DNA from: Flavobacteriales bacterium
GTDB taxonomy: Bacteria > Bacteroidota > Bacteroidia > Flavobacteriales_F > PHOS-HE28
Length of the DNA stretch: 64,000 bases
Assembly: GCA_020852835.1 (NCBI GenBank)
Contig: JADZAC010000036.1
Location: 1 to 64,000 of the forward strand
Direction: 5' to 3'
Below are positions 23,820 through 32,090 of this stretch, piece after piece. The position numbers and the translations under genes were made by a program. Under the pieces are notes generated by a model. That model made no database searches and was not told the origin of the DNA. It saw nothing but the letters and a program-made list of their open reading frames with translations. The first letter of the stretch is position 1. Each line of letters opens with the position of its first letter.

Positions 23820-26228
23820 TTAACCCAGGGTGCGCCGGGCGGCCCACCAGGTCGAGAGGGTAACGAAGCCCACCACGCTCACGCTGCTCAGGGGCATGAG
23901 GATGGCCGCGATCAGCGGGGTCATGTGGCCGGCCACGGCCAGGGCCACGCCGGTGATGTTGTAGCACAGCGAAATGGCCAGGCTGGCGATAACGATGCGA
24001 TGGGCCTTGCGGGAAAGCGCCAAAAAGCCCGGCAGGCGGTGCAGGGCGGCGGCATCCATGATGGCATCGCTGGAGGGGGTGAGGGCGGCGCTGGTCTCGG
24101 TGACCGTTACGCCCACATCTGCTTGGGCCAACGCCCCGGCATCGTTCAGGCCGTCGCCCACCATCAGCACCCGGGCGCCCTGTTGCTGCTGCTGGCGCAC
24201 AGCTTCCTGCTTGTCCAGGGGTGAGCATCCCGTACGGATGGTTTCGGCGGCAAACAGCCCGGCCAGTTCGGGGTCCACTTGCACATCCCCGGTGAGCAGG
24301 CCGGTGCGGTAGTAGCCTTGCAGGGCCTGTACCGCACGGGCGATCCCGCTGCGGGGCTGCTTGCGGATGCTGAAGTAGCCGCGGGGTGCGCCATTGATGG
24401 CCAGGTGCACCTGGGCTTCACCCTTGCTGCGGGGCCGGTCCACCGCGCGGCAAAAGGCGGCCGAGCCCACCCGCACCGTGGTGCGGTCCACGGTGGCGAG
24501 GATGCCCTGGCCCGCGTGTTCATGCGCCCCGTATACCCGGCATGCCGGATCGGCGGCCTGCTTGAGCTCCTGGGCCAGCACGCTGCTCAGCGGGTGGGTG
24601 CTGTTGCGCGCCACCGCATGGGCCAACGCTTGCTCGCGGATGTCCAAGGGCGTGCCTACCCACTGCACCCGGTGGGCTTCACGCGCGGTGAGCGTGCCGG
24701 TTTTGTCGAACACCACGGTGCTGATCTGCGCCATGCGCTCCACCACCTCCGTGCTGCGCAGGAACAGCCCGCGCCGGCCCATCAGCCGCACGGTGTGGCC
24801 GTAGGCAAAGGGCATGCTCAGCGCCAGGGCGCACGGGCAGGCCACAATGAGCACTGCTGTCACCACCGGCCACACCTGGGCCGGGTCGCGGCCCCACCAA
24901 TACAATCCGGCCCCAACGGAGATCAGCAGTACGGCCAAGGTGAAACGCCGCGCCAACGCATCGATCAGCCGCGGCATGGCGGGGCGGCCATGCGCGGTTT
25001 CCTGCTCGGCCCACAGCTGCTTCAAGCGGCTGTCGGCAAAGGTGCGCAGCACCTCCAGTTCAATGGCGGCACCGCGCTGGCGGCCCCCGGCCTTGATCGT
25101 GCCGCCCACGGCTTTGCGCACCGGCAACGGCTCCCCGGTGATGAAGCTGTTGTCGATGTGGGCGGTGCCTTCCCGCAGGATGGCATCCACCGGCACCAGC
25201 TCTTGGTCGCGCACCAAAATGCGGTCGCCCGGCTGCAGGGCGGCCACCTTCACCGCTTCTTCGCCCTGGTCCGTGCGCCGCAGCACCACCAAGGGCAGAA
25301 AGTCCTCCAGGGCCCGGTCGAAACGCAAGGCGCGGTAGGTGTAGGCCTGGTACCAGCGGCCGATCAGCAGGAAGAAGAGCAGCCCGGCGAGGGAATCAAA
25401 ATAGCCGGGGCCGGTACCGCTGAGCACGTCGTACAGGCTGCGGGTCCACAGTGCCACGATGCCCAAGGCGATAGGCTGGTCGATGTTGGCCGTACGGCTG
25501 CGGATGCCCGCCCAGGCGCTGCGGAAGAAATCGGTGCTCAGAAAGAAGACCACCGGGATGGAGAACAGCACGGTGAGCCATTGGAAACCGGTTTTCAGGC
25601 CGGCCTCGCCATCGGCACCCAGGTATTCCGGGATGGCGAACAGCATGGTGTTGCCGAAGATGAATCCCGCCACCCCCACGCGGATCAGCAGCAGGTGCGG
25701 CAGCTCGCGGCGCTTGCCCCCACCGCCGGTGACCTGGGGGCCATATCCGATGCGCCGCAGCAATTGCACCAATTGCGGCAGGGAAAGCGTTCCCTCGCGG
25801 AAGGTGACCGTGAGCTCCTTGTCGCTGAAGGATACGCGCGAGCGGATGATGTCCGGGTTTATCCGGCTGAGGTTCTCCAACAGCCAAATGCATGAGCTGC
25901 AGTGCATCTGCGGCACATGCAAGCGCACCCGTGTGATGCCCTCCTCGCTGAACTCCACCAGTTTGGAGCGCACCTCTTCGAGGGCGAACAGCTCGGCGCG
26001 CTGCTCGTCCACGCTCGCGGCCTGTTTCACTCCGGGTTGCCGCTCCAGCTCGTAGTAGTTGCACAAGCCCGCCTCATTCAGCAGGTCGAACACCACCGTG
26101 CATCCCTGGCAACAGAAATCTTTGCCTTGGTGCACGCGGTGCTCCCCGCCGCAGGGGTCGCCGCAGTGGTAGCAGGTGGAGGTATCGGCAGGAGACTGGC
26201 TGGCCACGGGTGCAAAGAGCGGGAACAA
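23820..26228 (-). CDS. ccoI: Heavy-metal P-type ATPase, CcoI/FixI type (copper for cbb3 oxidase)
   Basis: An 802-residue P1B ATPase expected to export copper for cbb3 oxidase assembly. Order: N-terminal Cys cluster (CYHCGDPC, CCQGC), an HMA domain with MHCSSCIW, membrane helices, the transport motif CPCALALSMPF near 464, phosphorylation DKTGT near 508, THPLS, and the hinge GDGLNDAGALAQADVGV near 689. The non-copper-resistance CopA2/CcoI class fits the cco context. No ATG starts the frame: TTG at 26228 is the longest choice and GTG seven codons later is an alternative, because a stop lies close upstream. About 130 bases with an Fnr-like palindrome separate it from ccoS. Confidence 0.92.
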   Translation of the reverse strand: MFPLFAPVASQSPADTSTCYHCGDPCGGEHRVHQGKDFCCQGCTVVFDLLNEAGLCNYYELERQPGVKQAASVDEQRAELFALEEVRSKLVEFSEEGITRVRLHVPQMHCSSCIWLLENLSRINPDIIRSRVSFSDKELTVTFREGTLSLPQLVQLLRRIGYGPQVTGGGGKRRELPHLLLIRVGVAGFIFGNTMLFAIPEYLGADGEAGLKTGFQWLTVLFSIPVVFFLSTDFFRSAWAGIRSRTANIDQPIALGIVALWTRSLYDVLSGTGPGYFDSLAGLLFFLLIGRWYQAYTYRALRFDRALEDFLPLVVLRRTDQGEEAVKVAALQPGDRILVRDQELVPVDAILREGTAHIDNSFITGEPLPVRKAVGGTIKAGGRQRGAAIELEVLRTFADSRLKQLWAEQETAHGRPAMPRLIDALARRFTLAVLLISVGAGLYWWGRDPAQVWPVVTAVLIVACPCALALSMPFAYGHTVRLMGRRGLFLRSTEVVERMAQISTVVFDKTGTLTAREAHRVQWVGTPLDIREQALAHAVARNSTHPLSSVLAQELKQAADPACRVYGAHEHAGQGILATVDRTTVRVGSAAFCRAVDRPRSKGEAQVHLAINGAPRGYFSIRKQPRSGIARAVQALQGYYRTGLLTGDVQVDPELAGLFAAETIRTGCSPLDKQEAVRQQQQQGARVLMVGDGLNDAGALAQADVGVTVTETSAALTPSSDAIMDAAALHRLPGFLALSRKAHRIVIASLAISLCYNITGVALAVAGHMTPLIAAILMPLSSVSVVGFVTLSTWWAARRTLG

Positions 26229-26275
26229 TGCGTGACAGGTGCCTGACGGAAATCAGCTGTACGGCCCGGCTGCGG

Positions 26276-26800
26276 TCAGTAGTACGGTGCGCAGAACAGG
26301 TACACCAGCACGCCGGTGATGCTCACGTAGAGCCAGAGCGGAAGGGTCCAGCGGGCCATGCGCCGGTGCTGATCGAAGCGCTTGCCCAAGGCGTGCACCA
26401 GGGTGATCAGCACCATGGGCACCAGCACCACGGAGAGCAGGATGTGCGAAATGAGCACCGGGAAGTAGAGCCACCCCAGCGTGCCGCCGTACTGCACCGA
26501 GGGAAAACTGCTGTGCTGCACCACGTAGCTGATCAGGAAAAGCACGCTGATGCCCACGGCCGCCACCATCATCCGGCGGTGCAGGTCCACGCGCTTGCGC
26601 CTGATGGCCGCCCACGCGCCCAGCAGCATCACCACGGCACAGGCGTTGAGCGTGGCGTTCACCTTGGGCAGGGTTGCCGGCGCCAGGCCGGTAACCTGGA
26701 TGAATTGGGGGCCCAGGTACGTCAGGGACACCACGCCGAGCAGCGCAAGGCTGGCCGTCCATGCCAACGTGGTGCCCAAGCGGCCGCTGAAGATGGTCAT
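26276..26800 (-). CDS. DUF420 membrane protein (CtaM-like oxidase assembly)
   Basis: A 174-residue protein with about five helices, matching DUF420 proteins linked to heme-copper oxidase assembly (CtaM in Bacillus and Staphylococcus). Conserved histidines sit at helix ends: DLHRRMM, VQHSSF, FPVLISHILLS and DQHRRMARW. The frame extends two codons to a TTG, but ATG at 26800, just after the SCO stop, is preferred. It ends the ctaB-cox3-cox3-cox4-sco-DUF420 run. Confidence 0.88.
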   Translation of the reverse strand: MTIFSGRLGTTLAWTASLALLGVVSLTYLGPQFIQVTGLAPATLPKVNATLNACAVVMLLGAWAAIRRKRVDLHRRMMVAAVGISVLFLISYVVQHSSFPSVQYGGTLGWLYFPVLISHILLSVVLVPMVLITLVHALGKRFDQHRRMARWTLPLWLYVSITGVLVYLFCAPYY

Positions 26801-26802
26801 GG

Positions 26803-27501
26803 TCAATGGGCTCCCGCCCCGCGTGCCCGTTCGTTCTCCTCGTAGAGCAGCATTTTCAGGTCGGTCACCAGGTCGCGCATGGCATCGGTGCTGGTGCCGT
26901 CGTACATGCCGCGGATGTGGCGCTGCTTGTCCACCAGTACAAACTGGGGGGAGTGCACGAACAGCTCGGCCGAGGCGCTATCGGTGCCGGCGCTCAGCAG
27001 GTAGCCCAAGTTTCCTTGGCGGTAGATGTCGGCGGCGTTGCCCGTGAGGAATTTCCAGCGCGCTGGATCGGCCTGCAGCCGTTTGGCATAGGCCTTCAGT
27101 ACCTGGGGCGTATCGTGCCCGGGGTCCACCGTGTGGCTCAGGAACAGCACGTCCTTGTACTGCGGCCCGTCCAGTTCCAGTTGCAGCTGCTGCATTTGCA
27201 CGCTCATTTTCGGGCAGATGCTGGTGCAGCGGGTGAAGATGAAGTCGGCGATCAGCACCTTGCCTTCGGCGTCCTGGTCGCTGAAGGGTTGCCCGTTCTC
27301 GTCGATGAACCGGAAAGGAGGCACAGTGAAGTACGCTGTGTCGCCGGGGGCGTTCACCTCGTGGCGGCCCAAGTAAGGAAGGTTGGTATAGTGGCTCTTG
27401 CCGCCCCGGCCCAAGAGGATGGCACCGGGCACCAGCACCAGCAGGATGATCAACAGGATGATCTTCCTGGGCTTGCTGGCCACGGCCGGTTCGCGGTTCA
27501 C
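26803..27501 (-). CDS. SCO1/SenC/PrrC family copper chaperone
   Basis: A 232-residue membrane-anchored thioredoxin-fold protein that delivers copper to the CuA site of oxidase subunit II. It has an N-terminal anchor (IILLIILLVLVPGAILL), the CxxxC motif in FTRCTSICPKMSVQM, and the distal His in LSHTVDPGHDTPQVLK; all three copper ligands are therefore present. The GTG start at 27501 overlaps the stop of the subunit IV gene (GTGA). Subunits I and II are not in this window. Confidence 0.93.
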   Translation of the reverse strand: MNREPAVASKPRKIILLIILLVLVPGAILLGRGGKSHYTNLPYLGRHEVNAPGDTAYFTVPPFRFIDENGQPFSDQDAEGKVLIADFIFTRCTSICPKMSVQMQQLQLELDGPQYKDVLFLSHTVDPGHDTPQVLKAYAKRLQADPARWKFLTGNAADIYRQGNLGYLLSAGTDSASAELFVHSPQFVLVDKQRHIRGMYDGTSTDAMRDLVTDLKMLLYEENERARGAGAH

Positions 27502-27866
27502 AGGAATAACTTCAGGACGTTGTGCACGTACGTCGCTTCCCAGATCAGGATGAAAACGGCATACATCAGGAACAGCCCGTAAGGTATCAGGATCAGCCCG
27601 CGGATGTTGCGCCGCTCATCGCCCAGGTGCATGAAGGTCATCACGATGTAGGATGCCTTCACCAAGGTGAGCATGATGAAGACCCACTTCACCCAGTGCC
27701 AGGCGTTGGGGAAGAGGTTGGTCCAGAACACCCCCAGCAGCACCTCCACGGTGGTGACCACCGAGAGCAGGATGGTGACGAAGTAGATCTTCTTGCGGAT
27801 GGCACGGCCCTGCTCCTCGCTGTGGCCTGCCCCAAGGCTGTATTCAATGATGTCGTCGCGTTCCAT
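27498..27866 (-). CDS. Cytochrome c oxidase subunit IV family protein
   Basis: A 122-residue protein from the ATG at 27866 with three helices (IYFVTILLSVVTTVEVLLGV; WVFIMLTLVKASYIVMTFMH; LIPYGLFLMYAVFILIW), typical of prokaryotic COX4. The ORF could open 38 codons earlier, but that part overlaps the end region of cox3 and looks non-protein. It is coupled to the SCO gene through a GTGA overlap. Confidence 0.88.
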   Translation of the reverse strand: MERDDIIEYSLGAGHSEEQGRAIRKKIYFVTILLSVVTTVEVLLGVFWTNLFPNAWHWVKWVFIMLTLVKASYIVMTFMHLGDERRNIRGLILIPYGLFLMYAVFILIWEATYVHNVLKLFL

Positions 27867-27930
27867 TGCTGTGCGCCGTAGCCCGGCGGTGGCGGTTAGG
27901 AGTTCCTCGGTGGAAGTTGGGCGGTTGGGA

Positions 27931-28779
27931 TCAGACCAGGTAGAAGAAGGTGAACACGAACACCCACACCAGGTCCACAAAGTGCCAGTACAGGCCGGCC
28001 TTCTCCACCATTTCGTAATGGCCGCGGCGGTGGAACACGCCTTTTACGGCTTGGGCCAGCACCACCAGGTTGAGGATCACCCCGGTGGTGACGTGGAAGC
28101 CGTGGAAGCCGGTAATGAAGAAGAAGAAGTTGGCGTACGCGGGCGGGCCGTACTCGTTCTCGGTCATGTTCGCCCCGCTGGTCACATGCACCGCATTTTG
28201 GTACAGCTTGTAGGCTTCGGGGCCGCTGACCACCTCGGAAGAGCGCGGGCTGCCGATGGACATGGCAAAGGTGGCCGGGTCCATGGCCTCCCCGTGGTGC
28301 GGGTTGTCCGCCAGGTAGGCCGTGCGCCCGTCGGCCAAGCTTACCCGGGCGTGGCTGCCGTGGATGAAGTGCGACCATTCGAAAGCCTGGGAGCCCAGGA
28401 AGAAAAGGCCGCCCAGCACCGTGAGGAAAAGCCACTTCACCACGCCCTTCTTGTCCATGCGGTGGCCGGCCTCCACGGCCAACACCATGGTCACCGAGCT
28501 GATGATCAGGATGAAGGTCATCAAGGCCACGTACATCAATGGATAGCTGCCGTGCAGCCCCGGGAAGGAGTTGAACACCTCCTCGCCCACGGGCCAGCTC
28601 ATGCCGGGCCCCAGCGAGTGCCGGGCAAAGCCGTAGGCGCAGAGCAGGCCGGTGAAGGTGAGGGCGTCGGAGACCAGGAAGAACCAGATCATCAACTTCC
28701 CGTAGCTCATGCTGAACGGGGAACGCACGCCGCCCCACAGGGCAGCACCGCTAAGGTTTTTGGAGGCTTCGCCGGACAT
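27931..28779 (-). CDS. Heme-copper oxidase subunit III (second copy)
   Basis: A 282-residue COX3-type membrane protein with seven predicted helices. Visible family motifs are AFEWSHFIH, FFITGFHGFHVTTG and the final EKAGLYWHFVDLVWVFVFTF. A roughly 75-residue polar loop between helices (HGSHARVSLADGRTAYL ... TENEYGPPAYAN) is longer than usual. It follows another subunit III gene; paired cox3 genes are common in Bacteroidota. ATG at 28779. Confidence 0.92.
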   Translation of the reverse strand: MSGEASKNLSGAALWGGVRSPFSMSYGKLMIWFFLVSDALTFTGLLCAYGFARHSLGPGMSWPVGEEVFNSFPGLHGSYPLMYVALMTFILIISSVTMVLAVEAGHRMDKKGVVKWLFLTVLGGLFFLGSQAFEWSHFIHGSHARVSLADGRTAYLADNPHHGEAMDPATFAMSIGSPRSSEVVSGPEAYKLYQNAVHVTSGANMTENEYGPPAYANFFFFITGFHGFHVTTGVILNLVVLAQAVKGVFHRRGHYEMVEKAGLYWHFVDLVWVFVFTFFYLV

Positions 28780-28803
28780 GGGTCGGTTTTCGTGTGGGCA
28801 ATG

Positions 28804-29529
28804 TTAATGCACGTAGACCAAGAACAAAAGCAGGTACACCCAAAGACCGGCCAAAAAGTGCCAGTACCAGGTGCCCGCCCACAGTCCTTGGTGGGAGGCT
28901 TGGCCGTATCGGCCCAAGGAGGCTTTCACCGACATCACCACCAGCGCGATCAGGCCGCCGATGACGTGGGCGAAGTGTGCGTAGGTGATGACGTAGAAAT
29001 AGGAACTGGAGGTGTTGAGCGACTCCTCCATTTCCGCGTTCAGCGGGTGCTCGAAGGCGGCATCTTCGGGCAGAAAGAACTGCTCGCCGTTCTTCACCAA
29101 GGTGATGCCCCGGCGCTCGATGGTGTACTCCGTGCCGTACTCGCCGTGCAGGCTTTTCAGGCGTGAAACCAGGGCATAACCGTCGTGCAGCAGCTCATTC
29201 CAGCCCTTGAACTGGCTGAAGGCGAAGCAGGCGCCCAGCGCCAAGGTGGCCAGCACCCAAGGTGCCACCGTGCGCTTGTTGTTGCGGCGGGCGCTGCTGA
29301 GGGCCATGTGCATGGTGGCGCTGCTGGCGGCGATGAAGGCCGTGCTCCACCAGAAAGGCGCGGGCAACCGGAAATGCACCCAATAGTTCGCCCCGCCCAT
29401 GCTCACCAGGTAGGCACTGGTAAGCCCGGCGAAGAACATGATCACGGAGAAAAAGAAGAAGTACGCGATGTTCTTCTTCGCCTTGTTCTTGCGGGCCTCC
29501 AGGTCGGGTCCCTGCTCTTGCTCGGTCAT
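28804..29529 (-). CDS. Heme-copper oxidase subunit III (first copy)
   Basis: A 241-residue COX3-type protein. Motifs are AYFFFFSVIMFFAGLTSAYL, SSARRNNKR, FYVITYAHFAHVIGG and the end GTWYWHFLAGLWVYLLLFLV. It diverges strongly from the neighbouring subunit III, so they are old paralogues rather than a recent duplication. The ATG at 29529 overlaps the ctaB stop (ATGA). Confidence 0.92.
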   Translation of the reverse strand: MTEQEQGPDLEARKNKAKKNIAYFFFFSVIMFFAGLTSAYLVSMGGANYWVHFRLPAPFWWSTAFIAASSATMHMALSSARRNNKRTVAPWVLATLALGACFAFSQFKGWNELLHDGYALVSRLKSLHGEYGTEYTIERRGITLVKNGEQFFLPEDAAFEHPLNAEMEESLNTSSSYFYVITYAHFAHVIGGLIALVVMSVKASLGRYGQASHQGLWAGTWYWHFLAGLWVYLLLFLVYVH

Positions 29530-30422
29530 AGCTTGTCCAATACATAGGCCAGTTGCACCACCGGCAGGTAGAGAAAGCTGGCGAACATCAGGCGCCGCGC
29601 GTCCGTTTTGTCCAACGAACGCATCAGGCGCAGGGCGTGCAGCAGCATGTACAGGCCCAGCAGTACCGCCACCAGCGCGGACCAGGGACCGGTGAGGCCG
29701 AAGACCCAGGGAAGCAGGCCGGCCAGCAGGGCAAAGAAGGTGTAGAGGGCGATGAGGAAGCCGCTGAAATGGTCACGCCCGCCGCGGGAAGGCAGCAGGT
29801 GGTAACCGGCCTTGGCGTAGTCGTCATGAAGCACCCAGGAGATGCTCCAGAAATGGGGGAATTGCCACATGAACTGCATGGCGAAGAGCAGGCCCGCCCC
29901 CAGGCTGAAGGTGCCCGTGGCGGCCACATAGCCGAGCATGGGGGGGAAGGCCCCCGGGAAGGCCCCCACGAACACGGCCCAGGAGCTCAGGCGCTTCATG
30001 GGGGTGTAGAGCGCCACGTACATGAACAGGGAAAGCAGGCCCAGGATGCCCGTGAGGGGCCCGAAGGTGCTCCACAACAGCAGGGTACCTGCGGCGCCGG
30101 CCACGGCGGCAATGGCTATGGCCTCGGCCACGCCCATGCTGCCGCGCACCAAGGGGCGCTGGCTGGTGCGGGCCATGCGCCCGTCCTGCTCCACTTCGAT
30201 CACTTGGTTCAGGGCGTCCGAGGCCCCGGTCACCAACAAACCGCCCAAGGCCAGCAGCAGGGCTTCGGCCATGCTGAAGCTGCCGGCAGGCACGGCAATG
30301 GCGTAGCCCAGCACGGCGCTCACCACCACCAGCGAGGCCAAGCGCAGCTTGAAGAGCGTGGCCACGTCCTTGAGTTTGGCCACCACGCCCGTGCGTGCGG
30401 CGTATGCTTCCCGCGTTTCCAT
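29526..30422 (-). CDS. ctaB: Protoheme IX farnesyltransferase (heme O synthase)
   Basis: UbiA-type membrane prenyltransferase that converts heme B to heme O for aa3/bo3-type oxidases; 298 residues from ATG 30422. The first Asp-rich motif NQVIEVEQDGRMART is followed by RPLVRG, and the second region WQFPHFWSISWVLHDDYAKAG is diagnostic. A TACTTTCG box lies nine bases upstream of the ATG, and the upstream hairpin at 30463-30503 isolates the gene, so it probably heads the cox operon. Its presence implies a heme A or O oxidase besides cbb3. Confidence 0.95.
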   Translation of the reverse strand: METREAYAARTGVVAKLKDVATLFKLRLASLVVVSAVLGYAIAVPAGSFSMAEALLLALGGLLVTGASDALNQVIEVEQDGRMARTSQRPLVRGSMGVAEAIAIAAVAGAAGTLLLWSTFGPLTGILGLLSLFMYVALYTPMKRLSSWAVFVGAFPGAFPPMLGYVAATGTFSLGAGLLFAMQFMWQFPHFWSISWVLHDDYAKAGYHLLPSRGGRDHFSGFLIALYTFFALLAGLLPWVFGLTGPWSALVAVLLGLYMLLHALRLMRSLDKTDARRLMFASFLYLPVVQLAYVLDKL

Positions 30423-30431
30423 TTGCGGCGG

Positions 30432-30439
30432 CGAAAGTA
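30432..30439 (-). promoter_or_regulatory. -7-like box before ctaB
   Basis: Minus-strand TACTTTCG, one mismatch to TAnnTTTG, nine bases before the ctaB ATG. Confidence 0.4.
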
Positions 30440-30462
30440 AGCCATGGGTGCCAGCCCGCAGC

Positions 30463-30503
30463 CCGCAGCCCAACGCCTTGTGCGGCAAGGCGTTGGGCTG
30501 CGG
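30463..30503. terminator. Perfect 18-bp hairpin between the Wzi-like gene and ctaB
   Basis: The arm CCGCAGCCCAACGCCTTG (30463-30480) pairs fully with 30486-30503 around the loop TGCGG. There is no U-tract on either side. It begins seven bases after the stop of the upstream minus-strand gene, so a terminator role is likely. Stem length and loop are identical to those of the hairpin at 9497-9537. Confidence 0.65.
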
Positions 30504-30509
30504 CCCCGC

Positions 30510-32090
30510 TCACCGCACCGTTTGGAACGGGTGCCGTTCGTGCAGGTTGGCCGAGAGCCCCAGCCGGAGGTAGTTCGTCAGGTGGGCATTGCCGTGGGCC
30601 ATGGTTTCGGCCCGCAAGGTCCAGGCTGCTTCCAGCATCAGCCCGCTGCGCGGCTCCACCAAGCGGCCGCCACGCAGTTCGTTGTGCACCACGGTGGCCT
30701 GCAGCGGGGCGCCGAGGTAGTAGCCCAGGTCGGCCTGCTGGCTGTTGGGTTGCATGGGGCGGTTATTGTCGGGCAGGAAGATGTTGTTGCCGTAGCTGGC
30801 GCCGCCGGCGGTATCCTGGCCCATCAGGCTCCAGCTCAATACGTTCTCCAACAGCCATGGGCCCTTGCGCCACTCGCCCTGCAGCAAGACCTCCACGAAC
30901 CCCGCACCGTCCGGGTGCGCCAGGGCCTGCCCTTGGTGGGCGTAGTTCTGGCGGGGATCGTTGTGGATGTACATGAAGGGGCGGGCATAGTTCACCTCGG
31001 CGCGCAGTGAAAGTCCGCCCACCCCCAGCACCTCGTGGCCCAGCACCCCGGCCTGCACCCCCTGCTTGTTCCCGTACCAGCCATCGCCCGCACGCACATG
31101 GCTCAGCAGGAATTCATCCAAGATGACCTGCGCATACAACAGGGTGCCGCGCCCGGCTTTCACGTTCAAGGCAGCACCCATCAAGGCGTTGTCCGGCGAG
31201 CCCAGGCCGTATTCCACCGGCCGCAGGAAGATCACCGGGTTGATGTAGGAAATGTCGAAGCCGCGCGGATAGTCCGGGTCGCTGTCCTGCCAAATGATGG
31301 CCTCGAAAAAGCCGGCGTTCACCCGCTTGGAGATGTTCCACGACAGGTAGTGGATGCTGGCGAATTTTTTCCCCGGGCCCCGGTAGTCGATGCCGGTCAC
31401 GGGCGTGTTGCGCATCAGGGTAAAGAGGTTCACGTAGCGGAAGTGCCACGCCGTGGTGGTGATCCGCAGGTAGGGATGGCCGGTGGCCTCATCGCTGAGC
31501 AAGAGCGAGCGGTAGCCTTCGCCGATGAATTGGCGGCCTTTGCCCAAGGTCAGGTGGAAGTAGTCTCCCGCCTTGTAGTCGGCATAGCCGTTCCAGTCCC
31601 AGTGCGTAACGGGGTTGTCGCCGCAGGCGGTCCCTTCCCCCGGCACCACCTGCTGCGCGAAGGCATAGCGGGCCAGGTAGTCGGGCAGGTATTCGCGCCA
31701 GCCCCGGATATCGCCCTGCAGGGTCCAGCGGGGGGAAGCGTTCCATTCCAGCCAGGCCCCGCCGCCCAAGCGGTATTTCAGCACGTCGCGCTCGCCGAAG
31801 GAAGTGCCGGCGATGGCGTCGATCAGGGGCCCTCCGTGCCAACGCCGCCCCGGGTCGGTGAGGTTTTGCAACCAGGGCCACGCGCCGGGCGTTTCGCCGG
31901 CACCGGTGTCCGGCAGGGTGCGCAGGTCTTCGCGGAAGTAGGGCCGTATGGCGCTGTGCGCGGCGATGGTGCTGCGGTGCATGCGCGCGGTGAATGGCGC
32001 GTCCACCGTGCGCGACAAGGGGACCAGCCCCTGTTGCGCCAGCGCCGGAGATGCGCCCAGGAGCAAGCACAGGCCCAAGCCCCTGCTCAT
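30510..32090 (-). CDS. Wzi-like capsule assembly outer-membrane protein (copy 1)
   Basis: A 526-residue protein with a signal peptide (MSRGLGLCLLLGASPALA), then a beta-strand-rich body of the capsule-assembly Wzi family. Characteristic stretches are LTLGKGRQFIGEGYRSLLLS, SIHYLSWNISKRV, GFDISYINPVIFLRPVEYG and NKQGVQAGVLGHEV. It is paralogous to the protein at 33222-34748 (GKGRQFIGEGYRSLLLSDEA against GQGRHSVGNGYRSMLLSDNA). The ATG at 32090 overlaps the stop of the upstream glycosyltransferase gene (ATGA). The frame upstream to 33002 is an antisense-like shadow inside that gene. Confidence 0.82.
   Translation of the reverse strand: MSRGLGLCLLLGASPALAQQGLVPLSRTVDAPFTARMHRSTIAAHSAIRPYFREDLRTLPDTGAGETPGAWPWLQNLTDPGRRWHGGPLIDAIAGTSFGERDVLKYRLGGGAWLEWNASPRWTLQGDIRGWREYLPDYLARYAFAQQVVPGEGTACGDNPVTHWDWNGYADYKAGDYFHLTLGKGRQFIGEGYRSLLLSDEATGHPYLRITTTAWHFRYVNLFTLMRNTPVTGIDYRGPGKKFASIHYLSWNISKRVNAGFFEAIIWQDSDPDYPRGFDISYINPVIFLRPVEYGLGSPDNALMGAALNVKAGRGTLLYAQVILDEFLLSHVRAGDGWYGNKQGVQAGVLGHEVLGVGGLSLRAEVNYARPFMYIHNDPRQNYAHQGQALAHPDGAGFVEVLLQGEWRKGPWLLENVLSWSLMGQDTAGGASYGNNIFLPDNNRPMQPNSQQADLGYYLGAPLQATVVHNELRGGRLVEPRSGLMLEAAWTLRAETMAHGNAHLTNYLRLGLSANLHERHPFQTVR

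Noticed and set aside
23820..26255. Further Fnr-like site TGACGGAAATCA at 26244-26255 before ccoI
   Set aside because: It is only a near match (ATCA for GTCA), lies 16 bases from the start codon and is asymmetric, so it was not listed as a site.
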